DNA of 64,000 bases from Armatimonadota bacterium (GTDB taxonomy: Bacteria > Sysuimicrobiota > Sysuimicrobiia > Sysuimicrobiales > Humicultoraceae): the NCBI GenBank assembly GCA_031459855.1, contig JAVKHP010000001.1, forward strand, positions 1,036,059-1,100,058. The letters run 5' to 3'. Shown here piece after piece: positions 21,730 through 29,501 of this stretch. Under the pieces are notes generated by a model that saw nothing but the letters and a program-made list of their open reading frames with translations, made no database searches and was not told the DNA's origin. The position numbers and the translations under genes were made by a program. Position 1 is the stretch's first letter; every line of letters starts with the position of its first letter.

Positions 21730-22166
21730 TGTACGGGCCCAACCTGAACCTGCTGGGCGAGCGGGAGCCCCAGCACTATGGGGCACTGTCCCTCGAGGCG
21801 CTCAACCGCCAGGTGGCACAGGCGGCGGAGGGTCTCGGGCTGGAGGTGGAGTTCTTCCAGTCCAATCACGAGGGCGCCCTCATCGACCGTCTGCACGCGG
21901 CGCGGGAACGCTACGACGCCGTGGTGCTCAACCCGGGCGGGTTGGGGCACACGTCGGTGGCCCTGCGCGACGCGGTGGCAGCGATCGGCCTGCCCGTCAT
22001 CGAGTGCCACCTCTCCAACGTCGCGCGGCGCGAGCCCTTCCGCCACACGTCGCTGCTCACCGCGGTGTGCGCGGGGGTGATCACGGGGTTCGGGCCGATC
22101 ACCATGGTGCTGGGCGTGCACGCCGCTGCCCTGCTGCTCCAGGCGCGCCGGAGGGAGGAGCGCTGA
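21711..22166 (+). CDS. aroQ: 3-dehydroquinate dehydratase, type II
   Basis: A 151-residue type II dehydroquinase that converts dehydroquinate to dehydroshikimate. Signatures are GPNLNLLGEREPQHYG (with the catalytic Tyr and the Arg of the lid), FFQSNHEGALID, NPGGLGHTSVALRDA and IECHLSNVARREPFRHTS with the catalytic His. GTG 21711 (inside the aroKB end) gives the standard M-P-R-V-L-V-M-Y-GPN beginning; ATG 21729 would delete the first beta strand. Its stop overlaps the aroH ATG (CTGATG). Confidence 0.95.
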   Translation: MPRVLVMYGPNLNLLGEREPQHYGALSLEALNRQVAQAAEGLGLEVEFFQSNHEGALIDRLHAARERYDAVVLNPGGLGHTSVALRDAVAAIGLPVIECHLSNVARREPFRHTSLLTAVCAGVITGFGPITMVLGVHAAALLLQARRREER

Positions 22167-22606
22167 TGCACGTGCGGGGCGTGCGCGGTGCGGTGACGGC
22201 TGAGGCCAACACGGAGGAGGCCATTCTGGACGCCACGCGGCGGCTGCTGGTGGAGATGGCCAAAGCCAACGACGTGGCACCCCACGAGCTCGCCGCCATC
22301 GTCTTCACCGCCACGCGCGATCTCACGGCGGCCTTTCCGGCGGAAGCCGCCCGCCAGCTGGGGTGGGCCTCGGTTCCTTTGATCTCCGGGGTGGAGATCG
22401 ACGTGCCGGGGGCACTGCCGCGGTGTATTCGCGTGCTGATGCTCTGGAACACCCCGCGCGCCCCGGAGGAGATCGTCCATGTCTACCTCGGCGCCGCAGC
22501 GCAGTTGCGGCCCGACCTGGCCGTCTCGGGGCGGACCACAGGGAGCACCCCTCGCCCCACTGCAGCGCCCGACGCGGCGCCGGAGCGATCGGATGGCGCT
22601 CCCTGA
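22166..22606 (+). CDS. aroH: Monofunctional chorismate mutase, AroH type
   Basis: Converts chorismate to prephenate for Phe/Tyr. The first residues MHVRGVRGAVTAE carry the active-site Arg7, and the block ISGVEIDVPGALPRCIRV contains the Glu and Arg equivalent to B. subtilis AroH Glu78 and Arg90. The Cys75 position appears to be Ser. HVYLGAAAQLRPDL supplies the Tyr. At 146 residues it is about 20 longer than the usual AroH; the last 20 residues are Pro/Thr/Ala-rich and overlap the aroA start. A GGAGGAG SD precedes the ATG. Confidence 0.92.
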   Translation: MHVRGVRGAVTAEANTEEAILDATRRLLVEMAKANDVAPHELAAIVFTATRDLTAAFPAEAARQLGWASVPLISGVEIDVPGALPRCIRVLMLWNTPRAPEEIVHVYLGAAAQLRPDLAVSGRTTGSTPRPTAAPDAAPERSDGAP

Positions 22607-23885
22607 CGAGCCGGTGCGGGAGATCCGGCCTCTGGGTCGGCCTCCCCGCGCGCGTGTGGCGCTGCCGGGGTCCAAGAGCCTCACGAACCGCGCCCTGGTG
22701 ACAGCGGCGCTGGCTGAGGGGCGCACCACCCTCGTCAATGCGCTGTTCAGCGACGACACGCTGGCCATGGTCGACGCCCTGCGACGGCTGGGCGTGGCCG
22801 TGGCAGTGGACACCGCCGCCCAGACGATCCACGTGGACGGCTGCGGCGGCGCGCTCCCGGCCCGCGGCGCGACCCTCGACGCCGGTGGCGCCGGGACGGT
22901 GGCCCGGTTCCTTACCGCCGTGGTCGCGCTGGGGGTCGGGCGGTTCGTCGTCGATGGCAACGCCCGGATGCGGCAGCGGCCCGTGCAGGATCTGGTGGAC
23001 GCGCTGGGCGCGTTGGGCGTCCGGGCCGCCGCCACCCGCGGGTGCCCGCCCGTGGTGGTGGATGCGGCCGGGCTGGCGGGTGGGCGCGCCGTGGTGCGCG
23101 GCGCGACCAGCAGTCAGTTCCTCTCGGGGCTGTTGCTGGCCGCGCCCTACGCGCGGGCCGACGTGGAGCTGGTGGTGGACGGCCCGCTGGTGGGCGCGCC
23201 CTACGTCGAGATGACGATAGCGGTCATGGCGGCGTTCGGCGTGCAGGTCGAGCGCGAAGGGTTGCACCGGTTCCGCGTGCGGGCCGGACAGCGGTACCGG
23301 GCGCGCCTCTACGCCATCGAACCCGACGCGAGCAGCGCGGCGTACTTCTTCGCCGCCGCAGCCCTCACCGGCGGCCGCGTCGAGGTCCCCGGGCTGTCTG
23401 CGGCGTCGCTGCAGGGGGACGTACGGTTCGTGGACCTCCTGGAGGCGATGGGCTGCCGGGCGACCCGCGCTGCGGATGCGCTCGCGGTCGAGGGCCCGCC
23501 GCTGTTGCACGCCGTCGACGTCGACCTGGCGGCGATGAGCGACCAGACCATGACGCTGGCGGCCCTGGCCCCGTTCGCCGACGGGCCGACGCGGATCCGG
23601 GGCGTGGCGCACATCCGCCACCAGGAGTCGGACCGCCTGGCCGCGACCGCCGCGGAGCTCCGGCGTCTGGGGCAGGAGGTCGACGAGTTCGCCGACGGGT
23701 TGCGGGTCACGCCGCGCCCGGTCCGGCCGGCGACCGTCGTCACCTACGACGATCACCGCATCGCCATGGCCTTTGCGCTGGTCGGGCTGCGTGTGCCCGG
23801 TGTCCGGATCGCGGGCTGGCCCTGCGTGCGCAAGACCTTCCCCGACTTCTTCGAACGGTTGGAGCTGCTGCGGATCTCTGCTTGA
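22593..23885 (+). CDS. aroA: 3-phosphoshikimate 1-carboxyvinyltransferase (EPSP synthase)
   Basis: Adds the enolpyruvyl group of PEP to shikimate-3-phosphate. The 430 residues show LPGSKSLTNRALVTAALAEG (substrate-binding Lys/Ser), a DAGGAGTVARFL glyphosate/PEP loop (a variant of NAGTAMRPL), DASSAAYFFAAA, the catalytic SDQTMTLAALAPFADGPT region and HIRHQESDRLAATAAELRRL. The ATG at 22593 overlaps aroH by 14 bases. It closes the operon; convergent transcription starts beyond 24133. DAHP synthase and shikimate dehydrogenase genes are not in the window. Confidence 0.96.
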   Translation: MALPDEPVREIRPLGRPPRARVALPGSKSLTNRALVTAALAEGRTTLVNALFSDDTLAMVDALRRLGVAVAVDTAAQTIHVDGCGGALPARGATLDAGGAGTVARFLTAVVALGVGRFVVDGNARMRQRPVQDLVDALGALGVRAAATRGCPPVVVDAAGLAGGRAVVRGATSSQFLSGLLLAAPYARADVELVVDGPLVGAPYVEMTIAVMAAFGVQVEREGLHRFRVRAGQRYRARLYAIEPDASSAAYFFAAAALTGGRVEVPGLSAASLQGDVRFVDLLEAMGCRATRAADALAVEGPPLLHAVDVDLAAMSDQTMTLAALAPFADGPTRIRGVAHIRHQESDRLAATAAELRRLGQEVDEFADGLRVTPRPVRPATVVTYDDHRIAMAFALVGLRVPGVRIAGWPCVRKTFPDFFERLELLRISA

Positions 23886-24132
23886 CCCCGGTCACCCACG
23901 AGGCGCCGGTGCTGCCCGTCCCGTCGCAAGAGACGGTCGGCGCAACCCGCTGCGGTTGAGAGGTAGGAGAGTACGCCCGCAGCCTCCAGCGGTGTCCTGC
24001 GGTCACCGTCAGTGCAGCCCCGTGCGGGGTCTGCAGGCGATCGCTGCAGGCGCGACGATTCCCGCGAGCGTCGACAGCGTCCCCGCGGCCACCCTGCGAA
24101 GGTCTGCGAGCAGGCGCTGCAGGTGGGCGTGG
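23886..24132. other. Convergent intergenic region with hairpins
   Basis: About 250 bases between aroA (+) and the esterase-like gene (-). It contains a hairpin at 24014-24034 (GCAGCCCC / GGGG-T-CTGC with a GTGC loop) and a short direct repeat, CTGCAGGCG, at 24031-24039 and 24044-24052. No coding frame here is credible. A termination role is inferred from position only. Confidence 0.35.
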
Positions 24133-24837
24133 CTACAGATAGTGCGGAATCGCCTCCCGCCACAACGGCCAGTCGTGGGTGTAGTTCCACCAGACGATGC
24201 ACCGTGCGGGCACGCCCTTGGCGGTCAGCACGTCGGCGATGAACTGGGACGGCTGGCGTGCCAGGTCGTGCTCGCCGGTCACCAGCACGATCTCCATGCG
24301 GCGCAACGGCGCCAGGTAGGTCTCGTCGGTGAGGTTGGGCAGGTAGTCCACCGGGCAGTTGAAGTAGACGTCGTCGTCGTAGTAGCCGTCGAGGAGCCCC
24401 TTGACGTCGTAGCGGCCCGACAGCGCCACGAGCTTGGTGACCAGGTGGGGGTGCCGGAAGGCCAGGTTGGCGGCGTGGTAGGCGCCAAACGCCGTGCCGG
24501 TGACGAGCAGCGGACCGCTGTTGCGCTGGCGAATGAACGGCAGGTACTCGGTGACGATGTAGCGCTCGTAGTCCAGGTGGCGCAGGACCCGCTGGCGCGG
24601 CGGGACCGCGCGGTTGAACCACGATTCGGCATCGACGCTGTCGGGGCAGAAGAGCTGCAGCAGGCCGGCGTCGATCTTGGGAGCCAGCGCCGCCACCATC
24701 CCGAAGTCCTCGTACTGGTAGAACCGGCCCATGGTGGTGGGGAAGACCAGGACCGGCGCGCCGGCGTGTCCGAACACCAGCGTCTCCATGGAGCGCCCCA
24801 GGGCGGGGCTGACCCAGTGGTGGTACTCCCGGTTCAT
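24133..24837 (-). CDS. Esterase-fold (COG4947-like alpha/beta hydrolase) protein lacking the nucleophile Ser
   Basis: A 234-residue alpha/beta-hydrolase homologue. Family marks are WVSPALGRSMETLVFGH at the start, PVLVFPTTMGRFYQYEDFG, VYFNCPVDYLPNL and the terminal THDWPLWREAIPHYL, which keeps the catalytic-His motif. The nucleophile elbow, normally G-x-S-x-G before AYHA, reads GTAFGAYHA, so the serine position is Ala116. Asp is present in VTGEHDLA. It may be a binding protein or use a different chemistry. The ATG lies about 85 bases from the divergent MoxR start. Confidence 0.8.
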   Translation of the reverse strand: MNREYHHWVSPALGRSMETLVFGHAGAPVLVFPTTMGRFYQYEDFGMVAALAPKIDAGLLQLFCPDSVDAESWFNRAVPPRQRVLRHLDYERYIVTEYLPFIRQRNSGPLLVTGTAFGAYHAANLAFRHPHLVTKLVALSGRYDVKGLLDGYYDDDVYFNCPVDYLPNLTDETYLAPLRRMEIVLVTGEHDLARQPSQFIADVLTAKGVPARCIVWWNYTHDWPLWREAIPHYL

Positions 24838-24921
24838 CGGAGTATGGGTACGCTGTCGCCCCCCTGGATTCCCGCGGGGCCGGCACAGGGGCGGTGGCAC
24901 GGGGCGCCGAAGCCCGCACCC

Positions 24922-25881
24922 ATGGACGTCGCCGCGGTGGCCGCCCTGGCCCGCCGGGTGCGGGCCAACGTCGAGCGGGTGTTCGTCGGGAGAGCCGACG
25001 TGATCGAGCTCGCGCTGGTGGCCGTGCTGTGCGAAGGGCACGTCCTCATCGACGACGTGCCCGGGACCGGCAAGACGTTGCTGGCCAAGGCCCTGGCCCG
25101 GTCGCTGGGCTGTACCTTTCGCCGCCTGCAGTGCACACCGGACCTGTTGCCCTCCGACGTCACCGGTCTCGAGTACTTCAACCAGCGCACCCAGCAGTTC
25201 GAATTTCGCCCCGGCCCGGTGTTCAGCCAGGTGGTGCTGGCCGACGAGATCAACCGGGCGACGCCGCGCACCCAGTCGGCGCTGCTCGAGAGCATGGAGG
25301 AGCGGCAGGTGACGGTCGAGGGGACGTCCCGCCCCCTCCCCCGACCGTTCATCGTCCTGGCCACGCAGAACCCGGTCGAACTCCAGGGGACGTTCCCGCT
25401 GCCCGAGGCGCAGCTCGACCGGTTCCTGCTCCGTCTGGTGCTGGGGTACCCATCGGCGGCCGACGAGCAGGAGATCCTGCGCCGGCAGCGCGTTGCCCCC
25501 GCCGTGGACGCGCTGCCGGCCGTCACCGCGCCCGAGGACGTGCTCGCCGCCCAGCGGGCCGTGCGCGACGTGCACCTGAGCGCCGTGGTCGAGGCGTACA
25601 TCGTGGCCCTGGCCCGCGCGACGCGGACGCATCCGGAGGTCGAGCTGGGGGTATCACCACGGGGCAGCGTGGCGTTGCATCGCGCCGCGCAAGCGCTGGC
25701 GGCGATCCGGGGCCGGGCGTTCGTGCTGCCCGACGACGTCAAGGCGGTGGCTGCGCCCGTCATGGCGCACCGGCTCGTCGTTGGCAGCGGGGCCCGGCTG
25801 CGGGATCGCACCGCGCAGGAGATCGTGGCCGAGGTCGTGCAGAGCGTTCCTGCACCGGTGGAGCGGGACGTGCGTTCGTAG
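24922..25881 (+). CDS. MoxR family AAA+ ATPase
   Basis: A 319-residue AAA+ chaperone-type ATPase of the MoxR family. Visible are Walker A DDVPGTGKTLLAKALAR (about 46-62), Walker B LADEINRATPRTQSALLESM with the MoxR-specific NRA-x-x-x-x-Q-x-ALLE, sensor 1 ATQNPVE, and GVSPRGSVAL in the lid. MoxR proteins next to DUF58 proteins are thought to assist maturation of metal- or VWA-domain partners. ATG 24922 was chosen over ATG 24844 because it begins the conserved N-terminal helix and leaves room for a divergent promoter. The DUF58 gene follows about 70 bases later. Confidence 0.93.
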   Translation: MDVAAVAALARRVRANVERVFVGRADVIELALVAVLCEGHVLIDDVPGTGKTLLAKALARSLGCTFRRLQCTPDLLPSDVTGLEYFNQRTQQFEFRPGPVFSQVVLADEINRATPRTQSALLESMEERQVTVEGTSRPLPRPFIVLATQNPVELQGTFPLPEAQLDRFLLRLVLGYPSAADEQEILRRQRVAPAVDALPAVTAPEDVLAAQRAVRDVHLSAVVEAYIVALARATRTHPEVELGVSPRGSVALHRAAQALAAIRGRAFVLPDDVKAVAAPVMAHRLVVGSGARLRDRTAQEIVAEVVQSVPAPVERDVRS

Positions 25882-25949
25882 GGCGGCTGCTGGCGTCGTC
25901 GGCCCGGCAGCGGGTGGGTCCGGCGGACGGGGTGGAGGCGACAGGGCGC

Positions 25950-27173
25950 GTGTTCACGCAAGGGTGGCTGGTCCTGGGCGCGGTGCTGCTGGCGGTGGGT
26001 CTCGGTGTCCAGGCCGGCGGGGTCGTCCTGGTGGGCGCCGTGCTGCTGCTGGGCGCCGCGGTCTCGTACCTGTCGCACCGCACGTGTCTGGTCGGCGTGG
26101 AGGTGCGCCGCGTGCTGGCGCCGCGCCGCGCGTTCCCCGGCGAGCAGGTAGTCCTGACGTTGGAGGTCACCAACCGGAAGGTGCTGCCGCTGGCGTGGCT
26201 CGAGGTCACGGATGAACTGCCCGAGGAGGTCGTCCCGCAGCGGGGGCGCGTCGTACCCAGCGTCCGCCAGCGCCGTCAGCACCTGGTCCACCTGTTCACC
26301 CTGCGGTGGTACCAGCGCGTGCGCCGGCGTGTTCCTCTGCACTGCACCGCGCGCGGCTACTTCCCGCTGGGGCCGGTACGCGTGCGGTCCGGCGACCTGT
26401 TTGGGACCACCTCGCGCGCGGTGGACCTGCCCCAGGTCGATCACCTGGTGGTGTACCCGCGGGTCGTGCCGCTGGTCGCGCTGGGGCTCCCGGCGCGACA
26501 TCCCCTGGGCGACGCTGCGATGCCCCGCCCGCTCCTCGAGGATCCGGCCCGCACGGTGGGCGTGCGCGCCTACCAGACCACCGACCCGTACCGGCGCATC
26601 CACTGGAAGGCGACGGCCCGGCTGGGGCGGCTGCAGAGCCGCGTGTACGAGGCCACGGCCACCCACCGGGTGGTCGTCTTCCTGAACCTGGACACGCTGG
26701 GGGCCTATGCGGAGTATCGGGGGTTCGTACGGCCGTTGCTGGAGCTGGCCATCATGGTGGCTGCATCGGTCACGGCATGGGCGACCACGGCGGGGTACCC
26801 GGTGGGGCTGATCGCCAACGGGTACGTCCGCGAGGCGGTCCGGCGCGTGCGCATCGCGCCGGCGCTGGGCACCGGGCACCTCCGCACGATCCTGGACGCG
26901 CTGGCCAGGGTCCTCCCCACGCCAATGATGCCGCTTGGTGAGCTGATGTCCCTGGAGAGCGGCGCCCTGCCCTGGGGGTCGACGGCAGTGGTGGTGACGG
27001 CGGTGGTGGACCCGATACTGGCGATGGGTGTGCGCCGCCTGCGCGCGGCGGGACATGCGGTGACGGTGATCCTGGTCGGCGACCAGGTGGAGGACCCGGG
27101 GTGGGGCGTGCCGACGTGGCGTGTGCGGGAGGAGGCGGGCTGGCGTGCGATGGAGACCATCCGGCCAGCGTAA
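25950..27173 (+). CDS. DUF58 domain-containing membrane protein
   Basis: Two hydrophobic helices at the N-terminus (WLVLGAVLLAVGLGVQ and the following VVLVGAVLLLGAAV) anchor the protein. The body contains the DUF58 signature around DPYRRIHWKATARLGRLQSR, with the D-x-x-R-x-I-x-W-K-x-x-A consensus, followed by a VWA-like core strand VVVFLNLDTL. It is the standard partner of MoxR. GTG 25950 is the best start because it leads directly into the first helix; GTG 25932 and 25914 are in frame too. A cytosolic VWA-like role in complex assembly is inferred from the family, and the target is unknown. Confidence 0.88.
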   Translation: MFTQGWLVLGAVLLAVGLGVQAGGVVLVGAVLLLGAAVSYLSHRTCLVGVEVRRVLAPRRAFPGEQVVLTLEVTNRKVLPLAWLEVTDELPEEVVPQRGRVVPSVRQRRQHLVHLFTLRWYQRVRRRVPLHCTARGYFPLGPVRVRSGDLFGTTSRAVDLPQVDHLVVYPRVVPLVALGLPARHPLGDAAMPRPLLEDPARTVGVRAYQTTDPYRRIHWKATARLGRLQSRVYEATATHRVVVFLNLDTLGAYAEYRGFVRPLLELAIMVAASVTAWATTAGYPVGLIANGYVREAVRRVRIAPALGTGHLRTILDALARVLPTPMMPLGELMSLESGALPWGSTAVVVTAVVDPILAMGVRRLRAAGHAVTVILVGDQVEDPGWGVPTWRVREEAGWRAMETIRPA

Positions 27174-27303
27174 CCGGTTGTCGGCGCAGGCCGACCGCTC
27201 TCCCGATGCCGGGGCCCCCGAGACGTCCCCTGGGCGCCCCGTACCCGACGGCGCCGCTGCCCGCTACGGCCCGGCGTCGCTGCTGCCCGTTGCGCGGGTC
27301 GTG

Positions 27304-28734
27304 ATGGAGTACTGCTGGCTCGCCCCGTGGCTGGGCGTCGTGGGCGCGGCGTTCTACGGGCCGGGGCAGGCGTTGCTGCCAGGGGTCTGGGTGCTGCTGT
27401 TGCTGCTCGGTGGAGACGTCGCCGCCCGCGCGGTGACCGGGCGCATGCTAATCCTTGTCCGTGCCCGGACTACGCTGGTGGCCCTGGGGCTGGCGATCGG
27501 GCTTCTGGCCGTTCACCAGCAGTACTACGCCGAGGTGCCGCTGTGGGCGCTGGGCTGGCTGTGGCGCCTGCTGATCGCCACCCATGCCGTGCTGCCGGAC
27601 GTCCCGCAGGCCGTGGCGGGCGCGGCTGCTGCCGCGTGCCTGTGGTGGCGGGGGCTCGTGCTGGGCATGCGGGCGGTCGATGCGGTGGCGCTGGAGGAGG
27701 CGTACAGAACCGGCGTCGCGATGGTCGTGCTCTACGTGGTGGCCGCGCTGCTCTACGGGGACACGCGGGCGTTCGCGGCGACCGGCGGCGCGCTGCCGGC
27801 CTCGTTCCTGGCGTTCTTCGCCGTGGGGCTCGCGGCGCTGGCCCTGGCGCGGCTGTGGACGATCTGGGCGCGCGGCCTCGATGCCGCGGCGGCGTCCTCG
27901 CGCCGCGACTGGCCGCTTTTAGTGCTGGGCGTGGTGGGGATGGTCGTGGGCACGGCCAGTGCGGTGGCCGGCGTGATCACGGTGGACCTGCAGCGTGCCC
28001 TGCGCCTGGTGGTGACGCCGCTGCTGCCGCTCGTGGAGGGACTGTTCGTCGTGCTGTTCCTGGTGGCCAGCGTCGTCGCCCGGCTGGTGCTGCTGGTGCT
28101 GGCGCGCCTGCCCTGGCGCCAGGTGGCACCGGGCGACGTGCCGTCGACGGCCCTGGGCGACCTGCTGCGCCGACTGCGCGACCTGGAGGTCCACCCGCAC
28201 GTGGTCGAAGGCGCCCGGTGGAGCCTGACGACGGTTCTGGTCGCGGCGCTGGTGCTGGGCATGGCTGTGACGGTGGTCCTGGGGCGGCGCCGGCCGCAGC
28301 CGTCCGACGCCGACGAGCACGAGTCGGTGTGGTCGACCCGCGAGGCCCTGACGCGGCTGGCAGGAGTGCTGACGCGCCGCCGGTCGGCCACGCGCGAACG
28401 GGACGAGCTGGCCGGTGGAGGTGCCGGGACGATCAGGCGGATCTACCGCGATGTGCTGGCCTGGGGTGCGAGCCTGGGCGCGCCGCGGCCGGCATGGGCG
28501 ACGCCCCGCGAGTACGCCCCGCGGCTGGGTGGCCGCTGCCCGCAGGCCGGAAGCGAGATCGAGGCCCTGACGTGGGCGTACGAGCGCGTGCGGTACGGTC
28601 GCTGGCGTCCTGCCCCCGGTGACGTGCAGGCCGCGCTGACTGCGTGGCGGCGCGTGCGGATGCTGGGCGGGGCTCCGCGGGCCGCCCGCGATCCCGGCCG
28701 GGTGTCGGGGCGGGACGACCGCTGCACAGGATGA
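27304..28734 (+). CDS. DUF4129 domain multi-pass membrane protein
   Basis: A 476-residue membrane protein with about seven hydrophobic segments in the first 270 residues and one more near 320-335. After a basic stretch, the cytosolic C-terminal domain matches DUF4129: IYRDVLAWGASLG, TPREYAPRLG and an ALTWAYERVRYGR end. The same domain ends TgpA-type transglutaminases, and it usually follows MoxR-DUF58, as here. No transglutaminase core is present. ATG 27304 (or GTG 27301) begins the first helix; 130 bases separate it from the DUF58 gene, and that spacer has an open frame but no conserved residues. Confidence 0.8.
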   Translation: MEYCWLAPWLGVVGAAFYGPGQALLPGVWVLLLLLGGDVAARAVTGRMLILVRARTTLVALGLAIGLLAVHQQYYAEVPLWALGWLWRLLIATHAVLPDVPQAVAGAAAAACLWWRGLVLGMRAVDAVALEEAYRTGVAMVVLYVVAALLYGDTRAFAATGGALPASFLAFFAVGLAALALARLWTIWARGLDAAAASSRRDWPLLVLGVVGMVVGTASAVAGVITVDLQRALRLVVTPLLPLVEGLFVVLFLVASVVARLVLLVLARLPWRQVAPGDVPSTALGDLLRRLRDLEVHPHVVEGARWSLTTVLVAALVLGMAVTVVLGRRRPQPSDADEHESVWSTREALTRLAGVLTRRRSATRERDELAGGGAGTIRRIYRDVLAWGASLGAPRPAWATPREYAPRLGGRCPQAGSEIEALTWAYERVRYGRWRPAPGDVQAALTAWRRVRMLGGAPRAARDPGRVSGRDDRCTG

Positions 28735-28748
28735 GGAGGCAGAGGCCC

Positions 28749-29408
28749 ATGGCAGGAGACCCATTGCCGCGCTACCTGCACGACTACCTCGACCACTTGG
28801 TGCCGCCGCGACCACCGGAGATGCAGGCGATGGAGGCCTGGGCACGCGAGCACCGTTTCCCCATCGTCGGGCCGGCGGCCGGGCAGTTCTGCTACCTGAT
28901 GGCGCGGGTGTGCGGTGCACGTTCGGTCTTCGAGCTGGGCTCGGGCTACGGGTACTCGACGGCCTGGTTCGCGCGGGCCGTCAGGGAGAACGGCGGGGGC
29001 GTCGTGCACCACGTGGTCTGGGACGAGGAGCTCTCGCGCCGCGCCCGCCGCCACCTGGCGACGCTGGGGCTCGCCGACGTGGTGCGCTTCCGCGTCGGCG
29101 AGGCGGTCCAGGCGCTGCGCGAGACCCCGGGGCCGTTCGACCTGATCTTCAACGACATCGAGAAGCAGGGCTACCCCGCCTCGCTGCCCGTCATCTGGGA
29201 GAAGTTGCGGCCGGGCGGGCTGCTGATCGCCGACAACCTGCTCTTCCATGGCCGCATCTTCGACCCCGACGACCGCTCCCCGCCGGTCGAGGCCATCCGA
29301 ACGTTCACCCGCATGGTCGTCGACGACACGCGGTGGACGGCGACGATCGTGCCGATTCGCGACGGCCTGCTGGTCGCGCACAAGCGCGAGAGCCCCGCCG
29401 GGTGGTAG
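28749..29408 (+). CDS. Class I SAM-dependent O-methyltransferase-like protein
   Basis: The 219-residue protein has the SAM-binding motif I FELGSGYGYSTAWFARAV (about residues 60-77), a motif-II-type acidic residue (VVWDEELSRRARRHL) and the FDLIFNDIEKQGYP segment resembling the DKxxY metal-binding stretch of O-methyltransferase family 3. Bases 28735-28742 carry the SD (GAGGAGGC). The substrate is unknown. It follows the DUF4129 gene by 14 bases and could share its transcript, but has no obvious link to it. Confidence 0.85.
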   Translation: MAGDPLPRYLHDYLDHLVPPRPPEMQAMEAWAREHRFPIVGPAAGQFCYLMARVCGARSVFELGSGYGYSTAWFARAVRENGGGVVHHVVWDEELSRRARRHLATLGLADVVRFRVGEAVQALRETPGPFDLIFNDIEKQGYPASLPVIWEKLRPGGLLIADNLLFHGRIFDPDDRSPPVEAIRTFTRMVVDDTRWTATIVPIRDGLLVAHKRESPAGW

Positions 29409-29487
29409 CGCCCCGGCGCCCACGGGGGCAGTCGGGGACGTCGGCCCGCGCGGCCGCATTGTGGTCAGCGCCCCGGCGCCCACGGGG
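29407..29487. repeat. Two identical 21-bp direct repeats, each a hairpin
   Basis: The sequence AGCGCCCCGGCGCCCACGGGG occurs at 29407-29427 (starting within the methyltransferase stop) and 29467-29487, exactly 60 bases apart. Each copy can fold as CCCCG / CGGGG around a 7-base loop. They lie between convergent genes and may act as a paired terminator. I saw no other copy in the window. Confidence 0.75.
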
Positions 29488-29501
29488 ACGGCAGGGGCGG
29501 G

